A stretch of DNA of 14,714 bases from Thalassiosira profunda (lineage: Eukaryota; Bacillariophyta; Thalassiosirophyceae; Thalassiosirales; Thalassiosiraceae), in contig JALLAP010001570.1 in assembly GCA_036939355.1 (NCBI GenBank), positions 1-14,714 on the forward strand. The letters run 5' to 3'. This document shows, piece by piece, positions 1 through 7,881 of the stretch (positions within the stretch are counted from its first letter, which is position 1; each line of letters opens with the position of its first letter). The notes beneath the pieces are model-generated. The model searched no databases. It worked only from the letters and a program-made list of their open reading frames with translations, and was not told where the DNA came from. Made by a program: the position numbers and the translations under genes.

Positions 1-103
1 GGTAGACGATGTCCCAGTTGCCGATCTGGGCGGCGGCGGGCGCGGCGAGGAGCGCGGCGGCGACGGCGGCGGAGAAGAAGAGGGAGGATGTGGAGGAGGA
101 CAT
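1..103 (-). CDS. Secreted protein, N-terminus only (paralogue of the 2853-4155 gene)
   Basis: Only the first 34 codons are in the window; the gene runs off the left edge. The ATG is at 103. The peptide begins with a Ser-rich stretch, then a hydrophobic Ala/Leu core ending in PAAAQIGNWDI, a good signal peptide with likely cleavage around AAA-Q, so the product should enter the secretory route. The gene at 2853 has the same PAAAQIGNWDI, and the 33 bases coding for it (8-40 here, 2907-2939 there) are identical, so the two are close paralogues in inverted orientation. A 5'-UTR intron may precede the start (131-433). The function of the family is not recognised. Confidence 0.8.
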   Translation of the reverse strand, partial: MSSSTSSLFFSAAVAAALLAAPAAAQIGNWDIVY

Positions 104-130
104 GGTTTTGGAGTGGAGTGTGGTTGGTTG

Positions 131-433
131 CTGGAGGGGTGGCGTCGAGGTGGTGAGAAGAGTAGAAGAGTAACATAAGATGTGTGCTTGTTGTTGGGCA
201 CCGAAATGAACAGCCGATCCATCTGACGCCCCTCCAAAGCAGCCAATGAGCCGCCCGTCCGCTGGCCATCGCGAGCCTCCAGTGCTCTTCGCTCTGCATC
301 CTTCACCAAGCGCACGACTGGTGCTCGCCGGCGACAGGCGCTCGGGCGGCCGATGCGAGGCGGCCGGCAACATCCCCCACCCGCACGAGCAGCCAAAAGA
401 TACCAAAGACGACGGCACGGCGCGGGGACTCAC
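131..433 (-). other. Possible 5'-UTR intron of the left-edge secreted gene
   Basis: On the minus strand a GTGAGT donor starts at 433, after a pyrimidine-rich stretch. A CCCCTCCAG acceptor ends at 131, 27 bases before the ATG at 103. The 303-nt interval would place a spliced leader exon upstream of about 434. The paralogue has a comparable donor and acceptor before its ATG, which supports the model. This is inference: no transcript is available. Confidence 0.4.
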
Positions 434-809
434 CGAGGAGCAGGAGCTTGCTGGAGCTGGGAGGAGGTTGTTGCGATCGATCGAAGATGAAAATTATGAG
501 CTCTTCAGATCGGCAGAGGCCCGCCGCCCTTGAAGGCGAAGAGGAGCGGAGTCGAAGCGGAGTCGTGGACTTGCAAATGCCGAGAAACGGCTCCGNCGGC
601 TGAATCCGTGGCGATTCGGGAAAGAAGAGCCTTGCTCCACGACTGCCTTGATACTCCTCGATGAATACGCAGCGCCGCTCCCTCGTCCACGCCGTCGCGT
701 GCCATAATTCAGGTCTATGTACTGCTCAGCTCTGTATTCGCGGCTCATTTAGTCTGCTCGAGCCCTCCCGCCTCAATACAATCAGCTCCAGCACCCCAAG
801 GACAGAACG
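434..809. other. Non-coding stretch with one N
   Basis: No convincing gene is seen. It probably holds the leader exon and promoter of the left-edge minus gene. The unknown base is at 596. A small tandem repeat (AGCGGAGTCG twice) lies at about 545-565. Open frames here are GC-rich, arginine-loaded and lack recognisable motifs, so I treat them as chance. Confidence 0.5.
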
Positions 810-1202
810 ATGAATCAACAACAGGCACAGACGCTGATGGCGTCCGTCGCATCTGCAATCGACGCGATCGCGATTCGTTGTTGCAATCCGTTCGGCGGCG
901 AGGCGCTTGAAGTGGCGTGGGACCGAGATGCCGACGCCCTCGAGGCCATGGCGCACACGTACTCCTCGAGCGAGGCGATGATCTCCGCGGTCGAGCGCAA
1001 TCGTGGACCGAATGTGAAGGGGCGCTGCCTGTCCGTGAGACGCTACCCCGTCGATACTCCTCAAGCCGCCTCGACTTTGGAGATCGTGGGACCGCCCGCG
1101 CTGACGCGACTTCCTGATCCATGGCAGCTCATGGCCCAGCCGACGCCGAAACGACGAAACGTCTCCCGAAAAGTTTGGCCGCTCCCTGACCAGATCGAAT
1201 GA
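810..1202 (+). CDS. Doubtful small ORF, hypothetical protein
   Basis: This is an ATG-started frame of 130 codons with an A at -3 (GAACG before ATG). The first 65 or so residues look protein-like: a mild amphipathic start (MNQQQAQTL), alanine and acidic residues, and an ALEAMAHTYSSSEAM stretch. The second half is Pro/Arg-rich and looks less natural. There is no signal peptide, membrane segment or known motif. Competing frames on the minus strand are weaker and lack a proper ATG. It may be a real short gene, the first exon of a longer one (a GTGAGA lies near 1035), or chance. Confidence 0.35.
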   Translation: MNQQQAQTLMASVASAIDAIAIRCCNPFGGEALEVAWDRDADALEAMAHTYSSSEAMISAVERNRGPNVKGRCLSVRRYPVDTPQAASTLEIVGPPALTRLPDPWQLMAQPTPKRRNVSRKVWPLPDQIE

Positions 1203-1313
1203 ACAGAGCCTGTCGATCAGTGACGAGCGCCCCAGCAACGAAGAAAAGCAAACATTATATCTAGGCTCACCTGTGTCTCGAGCAAAGTCTCGCATTCGTT
1301 GCGTTTGCATCAC

Positions 1314-1359
1314 GGTATCCTCCTCTCTTATCAACAGCACCACCCATCAGGTATCCTCC
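1314..1359 (+). repeat. Pair of GGTATCCTCC motifs
   Basis: GGTATCCTCC occurs at 1314-1323 and at 1350-1359. The same 10-mer occurs twice more on the minus strand at 2082-2091 and 2151-2160. A given 10-mer would be expected well below once in a window this size. Role unknown; it could be a regulatory site. Confidence 0.6.
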
Positions 1360-1484
1360 ATTCAATTCGATTCGCTCACATGATGTGCACAAAACGAGAG
1401 GCACGTAAGAGCGGCGTGTTAGATGATGCAAGCTGCTGCGTTGACATTTGTATCGTGATTAAGAAGAGGAAGAGCTAAAGATCC

Positions 1485-1506
1485 TTTATCCAGCTGCATG
1501 GATAAA
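1485..1506. repeat. Perfect inverted repeat, 8-bp arms
   Basis: TTTATCCA and TGGATAAA flank a 6-base spacer (GCTGCA). It lies about 100 bp beyond the stop codon of the minus gene ending at 1604, so it could shape that gene's 3' end. Its TATCCA core also resembles sites bound by plant MYB-related factors. Both roles are inference. Confidence 0.45.
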
Positions 1507-1603
1507 CCCTCTCGTTTGCTGCACTCATCAATTAGGATACCTTCTGCCCCTGTCGCCGCTCATTGCGTGTAGCCCCTCTCCTCTACGCCCCCCCCACCTT
1601 CCC

Positions 1604-2041
1604 TCAAGCAATACCATACGAGCTCCAATTCTCACACAAAACCTTCCACCGGGTGCATTTGCCGCTCGCCGCCTTGGGGGCAACCACCTCCTGGGTGATG
1701 TAGATTTTGCCATTGTGCTCCATCCTCAGGCCGACGGGAAGCTCGCCGGCCGAGTAGCCCGGGCCGGCATTCGCGCCTTTACGTTTCTTGAGCGTGATGC
1801 CGACGAAGAGCAGGTCGCCCTCTGTGAGGATGGCCTCGGTGGCCACCGCATCACAAAGGCCCGACCAGTTGACGCACGGCTTCGTTTTGGGCGGCTTGGC
1901 CATCGCCGCCGCCTGATCCGCGAAGGACTGGGAGAAGACGGTCTGCGCCGCGGTGTTGGAGGGACCGCGCTTCTTCGCGACCGAGGCGGCGCCCTTCTTG
2001 GGCGGCGCGGGCTTGGTGTCGACGGCGGCGAACTTTGTCAT
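1604..2041 (-). CDS. 145-aa hypothetical protein with twin CxxWxxLC motifs
   Basis: I do not recognise this protein. The Lys/Pro/Ala-rich N-terminus (about 1-55) looks disordered and basic. The rest is a compact domain with β-like stretches such as GDLLFVGITLKKRKG and GKIYITQEVV. The motif C-x-x-W-x-x-L-C occurs at residues 56-63 and 129-136, bracketing the domain, and these are its only four cysteines. They could bind a metal or form disulfides. No signal peptide or membrane segment is seen, so it is probably cytosolic or nuclear. I chose the ATG at 2041 (A at -3). An in-frame ATG at 2191 would add 50 residues, but that extension crosses both GGTATCCTCC copies and looks like leader sequence. 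Confidence 0.7.
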   Translation of the reverse strand: MTKFAAVDTKPAPPKKGAASVAKKRGPSNTAAQTVFSQSFADQAAAMAKPPKTKPCVNWSGLCDAVATEAILTEGDLLFVGITLKKRKGANAGPGYSAGELPVGLRMEHNGKIYITQEVVAPKAASGKCTRWKVLCENWSSYGIA

Positions 2042-2331
2042 GATGGAAGAGTGATCGATCGATGCCCACAAGCAATTTATGGGAGGATACCGCGGCCAAC
2101 CCATCAACCCACAAAGACGGCCGGCCCACTCCGACAAAAATGGCGGGAGAGGAGGATACCTCAAAAGCAGGGGAAAGCTAGTGTTCCTCATAGGACCACG
2201 ACACTCTCTTTGCAGCTGCTCCTCTCATAATTTTCACTTTGGGCCGAGACCAACATCATCTCCCACTCTACCCAGAGATCGATCCGCCTCCTGCTGCTGC
2301 CGTCGAGGACGCCTGCTCTTCTCTCTTCAAC
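2042..2331. promoter_or_regulatory. Head-to-head promoter region with two GGTATCCTCC copies
   Basis: This lies between the start of the minus gene (2041) and the probable leader exon of the plus gene. On the minus strand GGTATCCTCC is at 2082-2091 and 2151-2160, 69 bp apart and about 41 and 110 bp upstream of the ATG at 2041. A plus-strand leader exon ending at 2331 is inferred from a GTGAGT donor. No clear TATA box is seen. Confidence 0.45.
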
Positions 2332-2837
2332 GTGAGTGGTACTGGGGCTCGTCGAGAAGGCGCACATCTCGTGTTTGTTTTTGATGGGCGACCTTGCCCC
2401 GGCGTCTACTGCAAGGTGCATCAGAGCTGCGATATATCTTTGGGAGCATGGGTTTCTATGCTCTCCTATTCTCGGCGTGTTCACCGTTTCGAGTATGAGA
2501 TGGTCAGAATGTTGCGGCAGATTATCAACACAGCGACAGATCACTTCGTCAATCCTCGTTTCGCAGGGTACACCTTCGTGCCTTTGATGTGTGCTCAGAC
2601 ACTCATCGTCGTCTCGACGTGATGCATCTCGATGTGATGGCCGATCGACATCACTCTATGCGTTCCGTTGACGCATGCATCAGTCTGCGCAATTGCCATT
2701 CTTTGTGGGGTGTTGGTGGTGCCATGTGATGTTCGTGTTTACTTTCTGTGCACTGAGATGTGCCTTTGGGTATCTTTCTGCCCAAACAACAGCTAACCTC
2801 TGCAATTCATCCCTCGCATCGCTTCCTCACATCACAG
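2332..2837 (+). other. Possible 5'-UTR intron of the secreted-protein gene
   Basis: A GTGAGT donor starts at 2332, after a pyrimidine-rich stretch ending in TTCAAC. A CACATCACAG acceptor ends at 2837, 15 bases before the ATG at 2853, with GCTAACC upstream of it as a plausible branch point. The 506-nt span has no other convincing gene. The inverted paralogue shows the same arrangement. Confidence 0.4.
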
Positions 2838-2852
2838 AATCACCCACAAACC

Positions 2853-4155
2853 ATGCCCTTCTTCCACATCAAATCGGCTGCCCTTGCGGCCGTGCTCCTC
2901 GCCTCGCCCGCCGCCGCCCAGATCGGCAACTGGGACATCAACTACCAGTCTCTGACGACGAACTTCACCTACGGCGTCACCGACGAGATCGAGTTGGAGT
3001 ACCACATTGGCACGGGCCGCGGGTCGTTCAACGTCGACCTCTTCGACAAGGGCTGCGTCGACCCCATCACCGGCATCACCATCGTTCCCACCAACGTCGT
3101 CACTCCGGATGTCACCGCCGATCACGATCAGCTCGATGTGAAGTTGAACCTGGACCGGTCGGCCATTGCCACGAGCAGCATCTGGTCCGGCACGCAGATC
3201 GAACTCTGTGTTGTGGTGCAGCTTCTATCGGGAGCGGACGTCATCAAGGAGGAGTGAGTTCGTGTGTTGTGTGGTGTTGCTGTTTCGTACAGACCCGCAG
3301 GTATCTTTCACTCAATTCACTTGCCCCTCCTGCCTCCAATACTGCATGGTATCCTTCTCTCTCCTCCTTCCTCCTCCTCCTAACCCCCAAATAACACACA
3401 GCAAACGCGACGTCGAGGTCGCCTTCGACTTCCTCGTGGACGTCTCCGTCGAGAACGTGGCCCTGACGACCCCCAACCTGTCGCCCCAGCTGCAGAGCGA
3501 CACGGCGGGGATCGACGGCTACATCTCCGCCTGCAAGTGCGACGACTTCGACTCCTTCTCCTGCGACCCGACGTCCCTGGCCCCCGACGACGTTCTAAAC
3601 GTCTGCATCTCGTCCGTGGACGCCGAGGTCGAGATCCAGATAGTTAGCAACTTCGACCTCTTCCAGGGCGACGCGGTGGCCAACGAGACGTTGGATGTCA
3701 TCCGGACCTTCACTCTCCTGAACCCTAGCATTTCCTCGCTGACCAAGAAGAACGACAGCGCCTGGATGGTCGCGACGGTCGTTCCTTCCCGGTTCTTCCA
3801 GTCCGCTGGGGCCACCCTGTCCGCCTGGGGCGAGGTCCAGGTCAACTTTGCCAGGCGCCTCGAAGCCAAGGATACCGGGGCATCCAACCGCCGCTCCGTG
3901 CGCTCCGAGGGCATCAGCGTGGCTCGCCCAGGATACCTTGGCCAGGAAGACGCTGCCTCGGAAACTACCGCCGCCAACTTCGAGCTTACCATTGCGTTGG
4001 CCGATGCTCCTACTTCTGACGTCTTTGCTCCTGCCACCTCTGGAAACCACGACGCGATCGACGAGTCGAATGCCGGACTCGTCGATGCAGCTGAAGTTGC
4101 TGAGCCCATTTTGCTCGGAGCCGTCGTCTACTTTGGCTGGGCGTTCCTCTTTTGA
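2853..4155 (+). CDS. Secreted or surface protein, two exons, unknown family
   Basis: Exon 1 is 2853-3253 and exon 2 is 3402-4155, giving 384 aa. The codon GA|C is split by the intron, and the frame is open across the join. Residues 1 to about 22 form a signal peptide ending SPAAAQ. The body is acidic and β-rich, with scattered cysteines (for example SACKCDDFDSFSC) and three N-glycosylation sequons (NFT near residue 37, then NET and NDS). The last 15 or so residues (ILLGAVVYFGWAFLF) are hydrophobic after a small-residue spacer, as in a tail anchor or GPI signal. The product is therefore probably exported and may stay at the cell surface. A paralogue starts inverted at 103. I do not recognise the family. 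The start is the first ATG after the putative leader intron and gives the signal peptide directly. Confidence 0.85.
3254..3401 (+). other. Intron of the secreted-protein gene
   Basis: 148 nt, GTGAGT donor, CACACAG acceptor, with CCTAACC about 20 bases before the acceptor as a likely branch point. Removing it joins KE to DKRDVEVAFDF in frame; reading through it meets TGA at once. The intron holds GGTATC at 3298 and GGTATCC at 3346. Confidence 0.85.
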
Positions 4156-4437
4156 GTTGGTGTCGCCCTCCCTTATTGGTTTGTGTTCATTGCCACGTCG
4201 ATACTTTGCAGGAGCCTCGCGATCAAGTCTACCCCGAGGACGGGTATCGAACTTTATATAAGGTATGTGCTGAGCAGAATATGAGAAGGATAGAGATCAC
4301 CTTGCCGTATGTTCATTACCTCGCTCACCTATCCAGCTAGACAGGATTTGTTCATCATATGTTCACCACAGCATACCCTCACTCGTCGCCCCAAAAATTT
4401 GCCCTTCGAGCATGCACCACCCGCCCACAACTCAATC
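4156..4437. other. Tail-to-tail intergenic spacer
   Basis: 282 bp between the stops of the convergent secreted-protein and oxidoreductase genes. It should hold both 3' ends. An AT-rich TTTATATAAGG lies at about 4252-4262. No gene is seen. Confidence 0.5.
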
Positions 4438-5726
4438 TCAGTTAGCCCGGGCCTCCACGGCCTCGTCCTCCATCCACTCCCCGCCTCCCCTCCGCACGAT
4501 GTCCCGCTCCCCGCGCACCTGATACACGATCTCGTCCACAATCCTCGCCACCTCGAGGCTGTCCTCCCACGTGAAGCTGGGACACTCCTTGCGGCCCTCT
4601 TTTAACGCCTCTCCCACCTCATCGATCTGGTGAACGAACCCGATCGATCCAGGATTGTTCCACTCCCCGTACGGATCGTCCGGCAAGGGAAATTCGTAAA
4701 GCACTTCATTTGACTCGCCCCGTCCCTGATCGTGGAGGACGCGCAGTTTCTGGGGAACGTGGAAGGGCCCGTCGAGGACGATGCGGCCCCGGGTGCCCTG
4801 GATGACGCACCGCTCTTCCGTGTTGGCCGCCCCGGTGAGGGCGAGCTGCAGCAGGCCATCCCCAACCGTACTGCCGGCAGATTTGTGTTGTCGATCGTAC
4901 GTCACCGTGGACATGACCGTAAGATCGACTCCATTCATCACCGTGCCCGTTGAAGACACGTCCTTCAGCTGTGCGTTCGGAAACACGACCCTCCCCAATT
5001 GAGCCAGGTACATGCCCACGTCCAAAGTAATGCCCCCCGAGTCCGGGAGCCAAATGCGATCGTCCGGCGACGACGTGTCGAACTCCCAGCCAAAGTCGCC
5101 CTGGCAGTAGATGACGTCGTCTCCGATTTCGTTCGAGGCGATGAGCTGCCGCAATTTGTGCATGGTGGGGAAGCAGCGGGTCCACATCCCCTCCCTGGTT
5201 TTCATTTGCAATGCAGACATGTCATGTGAGATGTGAACCGAATAATGTTCAAGCAGAATTGCAGCAGCAGCCTCACTCACATCAAGAAGACGTCCCTCTC
5301 CCTCGCCAGCTCCACCAGCTCCCGTGCATCGCCATACGTGAGCGCCATCGGCTTCTCCACCGCCGTCGGCTTCCCCGCCAGCAAGCTCTCCCGCGCCCAT
5401 TCGACGTGCTGGTCCGCAATTGTTCCAATGTACACGACGTCCACACTCGGATCATTAATGAGGTCGGGATAATTCCCGTGCGACGTCGGAATGCCGTGAT
5501 TGGTTGCAAATTCCGCCGCCCGCGTAGCGGAGCGGGCGGCCACCGCCGCGGGCACGCCGGAGTCGGTGACGCTCATGGCCTTCACGTAGTCGGAGGCGAT
5601 GCGGCCGGCGGAGAGGATGCCCCATCGTATCGGCGCCTCGGCGGAGATGGACGAGGAGGCGGCGCGGAGGGCCCCGCCCCGGAGGGCGGGGATGAGGCGT
5701 ATGGCGCTGGAGGGGGCGGTGAGCAT
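4438..5726 (-). CDS. Gfo/Idh/MocA-type oxidoreductase, dihydrodiol dehydrogenase-like
   Basis: Exon 1 is 5281-5726 and exon 2 is 4438-5194, giving 400 aa. Residues 1-30 (MLTAPSSAIRLIPALRGG and on) are Arg/Ser/Ala-rich with no acidic residue before Glu30, so a mitochondrial or plastid leader is likely. The Rossmann fold starts at RWGILSAGRIASDYV (34-48) with the NAD(P)-binding GxxxxGxIA. VEKPMAL (123-129) carries the family's conserved EKP lysine. MEGMWTRCFP follows at the exon join, and GGITLDVGMYLAQL matches the DxGxY segment. This is the trans-1,2-dihydrobenzene-1,2-diol/D-xylose dehydrogenase branch, so NADP-linked sugar or diol oxidation is expected; the true substrate cannot be read. An in-frame ATG at 5837 would add 37 residues. 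I prefer 5726 because it gives a clean targeting leader. The gene converges with the secreted-protein gene. Confidence 0.9.
5195..5280 (-). other. Intron of the oxidoreductase gene
   Basis: 86 nt on the minus strand, GTGAGTGAGG donor at 5280 and AACCAG acceptor at 5195. It splits the codon AT|G and restores FLM-EGMWTRCFP, a conserved stretch of the family, which makes the splice model strong. Confidence 0.9.
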
Positions 5727-6095
5727 GGTTGCCGGTTGCAAACAATGGCAGCTACCTAGCCGGGGGGCGCCACGCCGCCGCTTGACGAAGAACTCGGAGG
5801 AAGAAGTTTGCTTCGGAAGTGCCGACTTGCAAAACATACCAGTTCCGCCCTATCTCTACGAGATTTTTCTAGCAGCAGTTGATTGGCTGGGCAAAAAAGG
5901 AGCGCTCACCACTCACACTGAACCAAACGTGGCCCGTCCAGGAGAAGGAGATATGGCGACGGTGAGAGTCGCCGCTGATAACCCGTCAGCGAGAGAAGCA
6001 GGCGTCCCTTGAGTTGAGGGCGGAAAAGGCGTACTCATTAGATCACAGCAGATCGCAGACTTACTCACCGCGTGCACCAGCCACGACAAATTGCA
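5727..6095. promoter_or_regulatory. Shared head-to-head promoter region
   Basis: 369 bp between the starts of the minus oxidoreductase (5726) and the plus PAM2-like gene (6096). It must hold both leaders and promoters. Minus-strand GTGAGT-like donors near 5918 and 6069 hint at alternative non-coding first exons for the oxidoreductase. No TATA box or repeat stands out. Confidence 0.4.
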
Positions 6096-7790
6096 ATGGC
6101 GCCGTCCACCGGCCTGAATCCAAACGCCAAGGAGTGGACGCCACCGTCGTCCCAAACACAAACACCGGCGGCTAGCAGTGGTGGTGACGGCAGCTACAAA
6201 CGGCCCGATGATGAGCAAGAGATAAGGAACACCTACGTCCGCATCATCGACAGCTACCGCGTCCGCCTCGAGGTGGAGTATCAAGAGTCGGGCGGTAAAT
6301 ATTGCCCCGAGCAATCAATTTACAATCATGGCCGGCCTGATGGCGATCTCGATAAGGCATTTGAGCACGTTGACAAATCTATGTTGCAATTCTACGCCAA
6401 AGACTTCCGGGGATATCTGCGGAAGGGGATGTGGAGAGATTCGTTCCCTCGCTGGTTCACGGAAGAAGATGACATGATTCCCATCGTCTACCTGGCAATG
6501 AATGATCCCTTACACAGTCTTTCCAAAAGAGCGTTTATTGATGGGGGAAAGGAGAACAAATCATCTTGCAATGTTGAACCGGATGCCGGCGATCAGTATT
6601 ATTGCCAAGACGAAGGGGGAAACCGGATTGAGATAAGTGCAGATGTATTCGACTTATCAAAAGTGGTACTGAGGCACATTCATCGGAGCTCCAAAGATGA
6701 TGGATACGCAAGTTCAGATTCTGGCTCGGAGTATGATATGTCAGCTTGGAGTATACATGCGGAAGAGGGCTGGGGGGATTATTCCGTGCATACTAGCGAC
6801 GATTGGGGAGAGTATTCCGCCACCAGCAGAAACTATTGGTCGAACGAACACCGCCCGAATTCCCTCCGGCCAAGCAAGGCTGGCAATGACTGGCATACAT
6901 TCTACGAGGTTCACAAAACGAATGGCGGCGCCTGGCGATATGAGCGCTTCCATGGCGTGACGAAGCTTCATCTGAAGCTCACCCACTCCACTAACCTTGT
7001 CGGACTTGCGCATGCATTTCCTGATTTGACACATCTTGTGGTCGATCACACCGAACATCCGCAGAGGAGAAGCCGCACCTTGCCGCGATGTCTCAGTTGC
7101 CGTGAGCTCAAAAAGATATCATTGACCCGTCTCGAGCTATGGTTGGATGGAAAAGCATTGGAGGGCGAGTCAGATCCTGAAATCCTCAATTATCTCTCCA
7201 AATTCTCGCCATGCAAAGTGAAGTGGAAGGCGCCCACTGACGTGGAGGAGTTGGAGGAAGGTGCTTATCCGCTGTACTTGTATTATGCGTCCAAGGAGGA
7301 CATCTCAAAGAAACATTACCCATCGAAAGTGTTTGATGTTGAATCCTGGCGTGATTATTGCTCAGATCATGGCATTGAAACTGACAAAGGCGAGCTGCCA
7401 GGAGAGTCTAAACTCAGGGACAAGGGCGAGATGGAAGCAAAGCGCGTATCTGACCTAGGCTTTACGATACCGAAAGACGAAGAGCTGTTCCGCGGCAAAA
7501 TGCCTCAACCAGGATCTTGTGGCAAGTATCCAATGGAAGTCCGGAATCTCTTTAGAGAATTGGAGGCCTTGCTGAAAAAGCTCGATGAGGAGTCCCCATA
7601 CTGCGTTCCTGGGTGCCAGTGCAACATGATGGATTGGTGCGGCATCCCAGAACACGAGAAATTTGTGAATCTGCTCGACAAATTGTTTCCGCTTCAGCGG
7701 TCAATTGCAATATCGGGATATGATGATACGAGCTGGCCATCTTGGGCAACGAGTCACTACGTTTGGGCTAGAGGATACGGGGAATACTAA
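6096..7790 (+). CDS. PAM2-motif protein with tryptophan repeats, 564 aa
   Basis: Single exon; the ATG at 6096 has A at -3. Residues 5-16 (T-G-LNPNAKEW-TP) match the PAM2 consensus SxLNPxAxxFxP, the peptide that binds the MLLE domain of poly(A)-binding protein. The aromatic position is Trp, as in the LARP4 variant. A disordered linker follows (17-40). Residues 210-250 are acidic and Ser-rich, with tryptophans at 218, 226, 237 and 248; units EEGWGDYS and DDWGEYS repeat about every 11 residues, recalling GW/WG Argonaute hooks. Residues 287-350 have leucine-rich spacing (LHLKL, LTHLVV, LTRLEL). Residues 500-516 hold a Cys cluster (YCVPGCQC and DWCG). No signal peptide. I infer a cytoplasmic mRNA-associated role; no enzyme domain is recognised. 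The gene looks less GC-rich than its neighbours. Confidence 0.8.
   Translation: MAPSTGLNPNAKEWTPPSSQTQTPAASSGGDGSYKRPDDEQEIRNTYVRIIDSYRVRLEVEYQESGGKYCPEQSIYNHGRPDGDLDKAFEHVDKSMLQFYAKDFRGYLRKGMWRDSFPRWFTEEDDMIPIVYLAMNDPLHSLSKRAFIDGGKENKSSCNVEPDAGDQYYCQDEGGNRIEISADVFDLSKVVLRHIHRSSKDDGYASSDSGSEYDMSAWSIHAEEGWGDYSVHTSDDWGEYSATSRNYWSNEHRPNSLRPSKAGNDWHTFYEVHKTNGGAWRYERFHGVTKLHLKLTHSTNLVGLAHAFPDLTHLVVDHTEHPQRRSRTLPRCLSCRELKKISLTRLELWLDGKALEGESDPEILNYLSKFSPCKVKWKAPTDVEELEEGAYPLYLYYASKEDISKKHYPSKVFDVESWRDYCSDHGIETDKGELPGESKLRDKGEMEAKRVSDLGFTIPKDEELFRGKMPQPGSCGKYPMEVRNLFRELEALLKKLDEESPYCVPGCQCNMMDWCGIPEHEKFVNLLDKLFPLQRSIAISGYDDTSWPSWATSHYVWARGYGEY
6757..6845 (+). repeat. Degenerate 33-bp tandem units coding for W-G-[DE]-Y-S
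   Basis: Inside the PAM2-motif gene, about three units of 33 bp encode an 11-residue pattern with Trp at the same place (residues 226, 237 and 248). The first two share WG[DE]YS; the third keeps only YW. The spacing fits an old internal duplication. Confidence 0.55.
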
Positions 7791-7881
7791 AAACAGATGG
7801 CTAAATGAGGCGATCAGGTTATTAGAGATGTGTAAATGTGATTTGCTTCTGGACAAAAATAGTTCTAACACAACTTTTACC

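Larger units (their letters stand above)
1203..1603. other. Intergenic region with two GGTATCCTCC copies and a hairpin
   Basis: I see no gene. It contains two plus-strand copies of GGTATCCTCC (1314 and 1350, 36 bp apart), a related GGATACC at 1535-1541 and a perfect inverted repeat at 1485-1506. It should include the 3' flank of the minus-strand gene ending at 1604. Confidence 0.6.

Noticed and set aside
246..533. 95-codon plus-strand ORF with an ATG
   Set aside because: Composition is driven by GC-rich repeats, no motif is seen, and it overlaps the likely leader exon and intron of the left-edge minus gene.
494..1343. Several minus-strand ORFs up to 205 codons
   Set aside because: They are Arg/Ser-rich without recognisable motifs, and the longest opens with GTG rather than ATG. 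They look like shadows of other frames.
2239..2622. 127-codon plus-strand frame
   Set aside because: It begins with TTG; the first internal ATG is far downstream, and the frame crosses the GTGAGT donor at 2332.
2675..3394. 239-codon frame overlapping the secreted-protein gene
   Set aside because: It runs out of frame with the signal-peptide gene, is His/Arg-rich in the way shifted GC-rich frames are, and continues into the intron.
3519..4109. 196-codon minus-strand ORF antisense to exon 2 of the secreted-protein gene
   Set aside because: Codon bias of the plus-strand exon keeps the antisense frame open; no motif or splice support.
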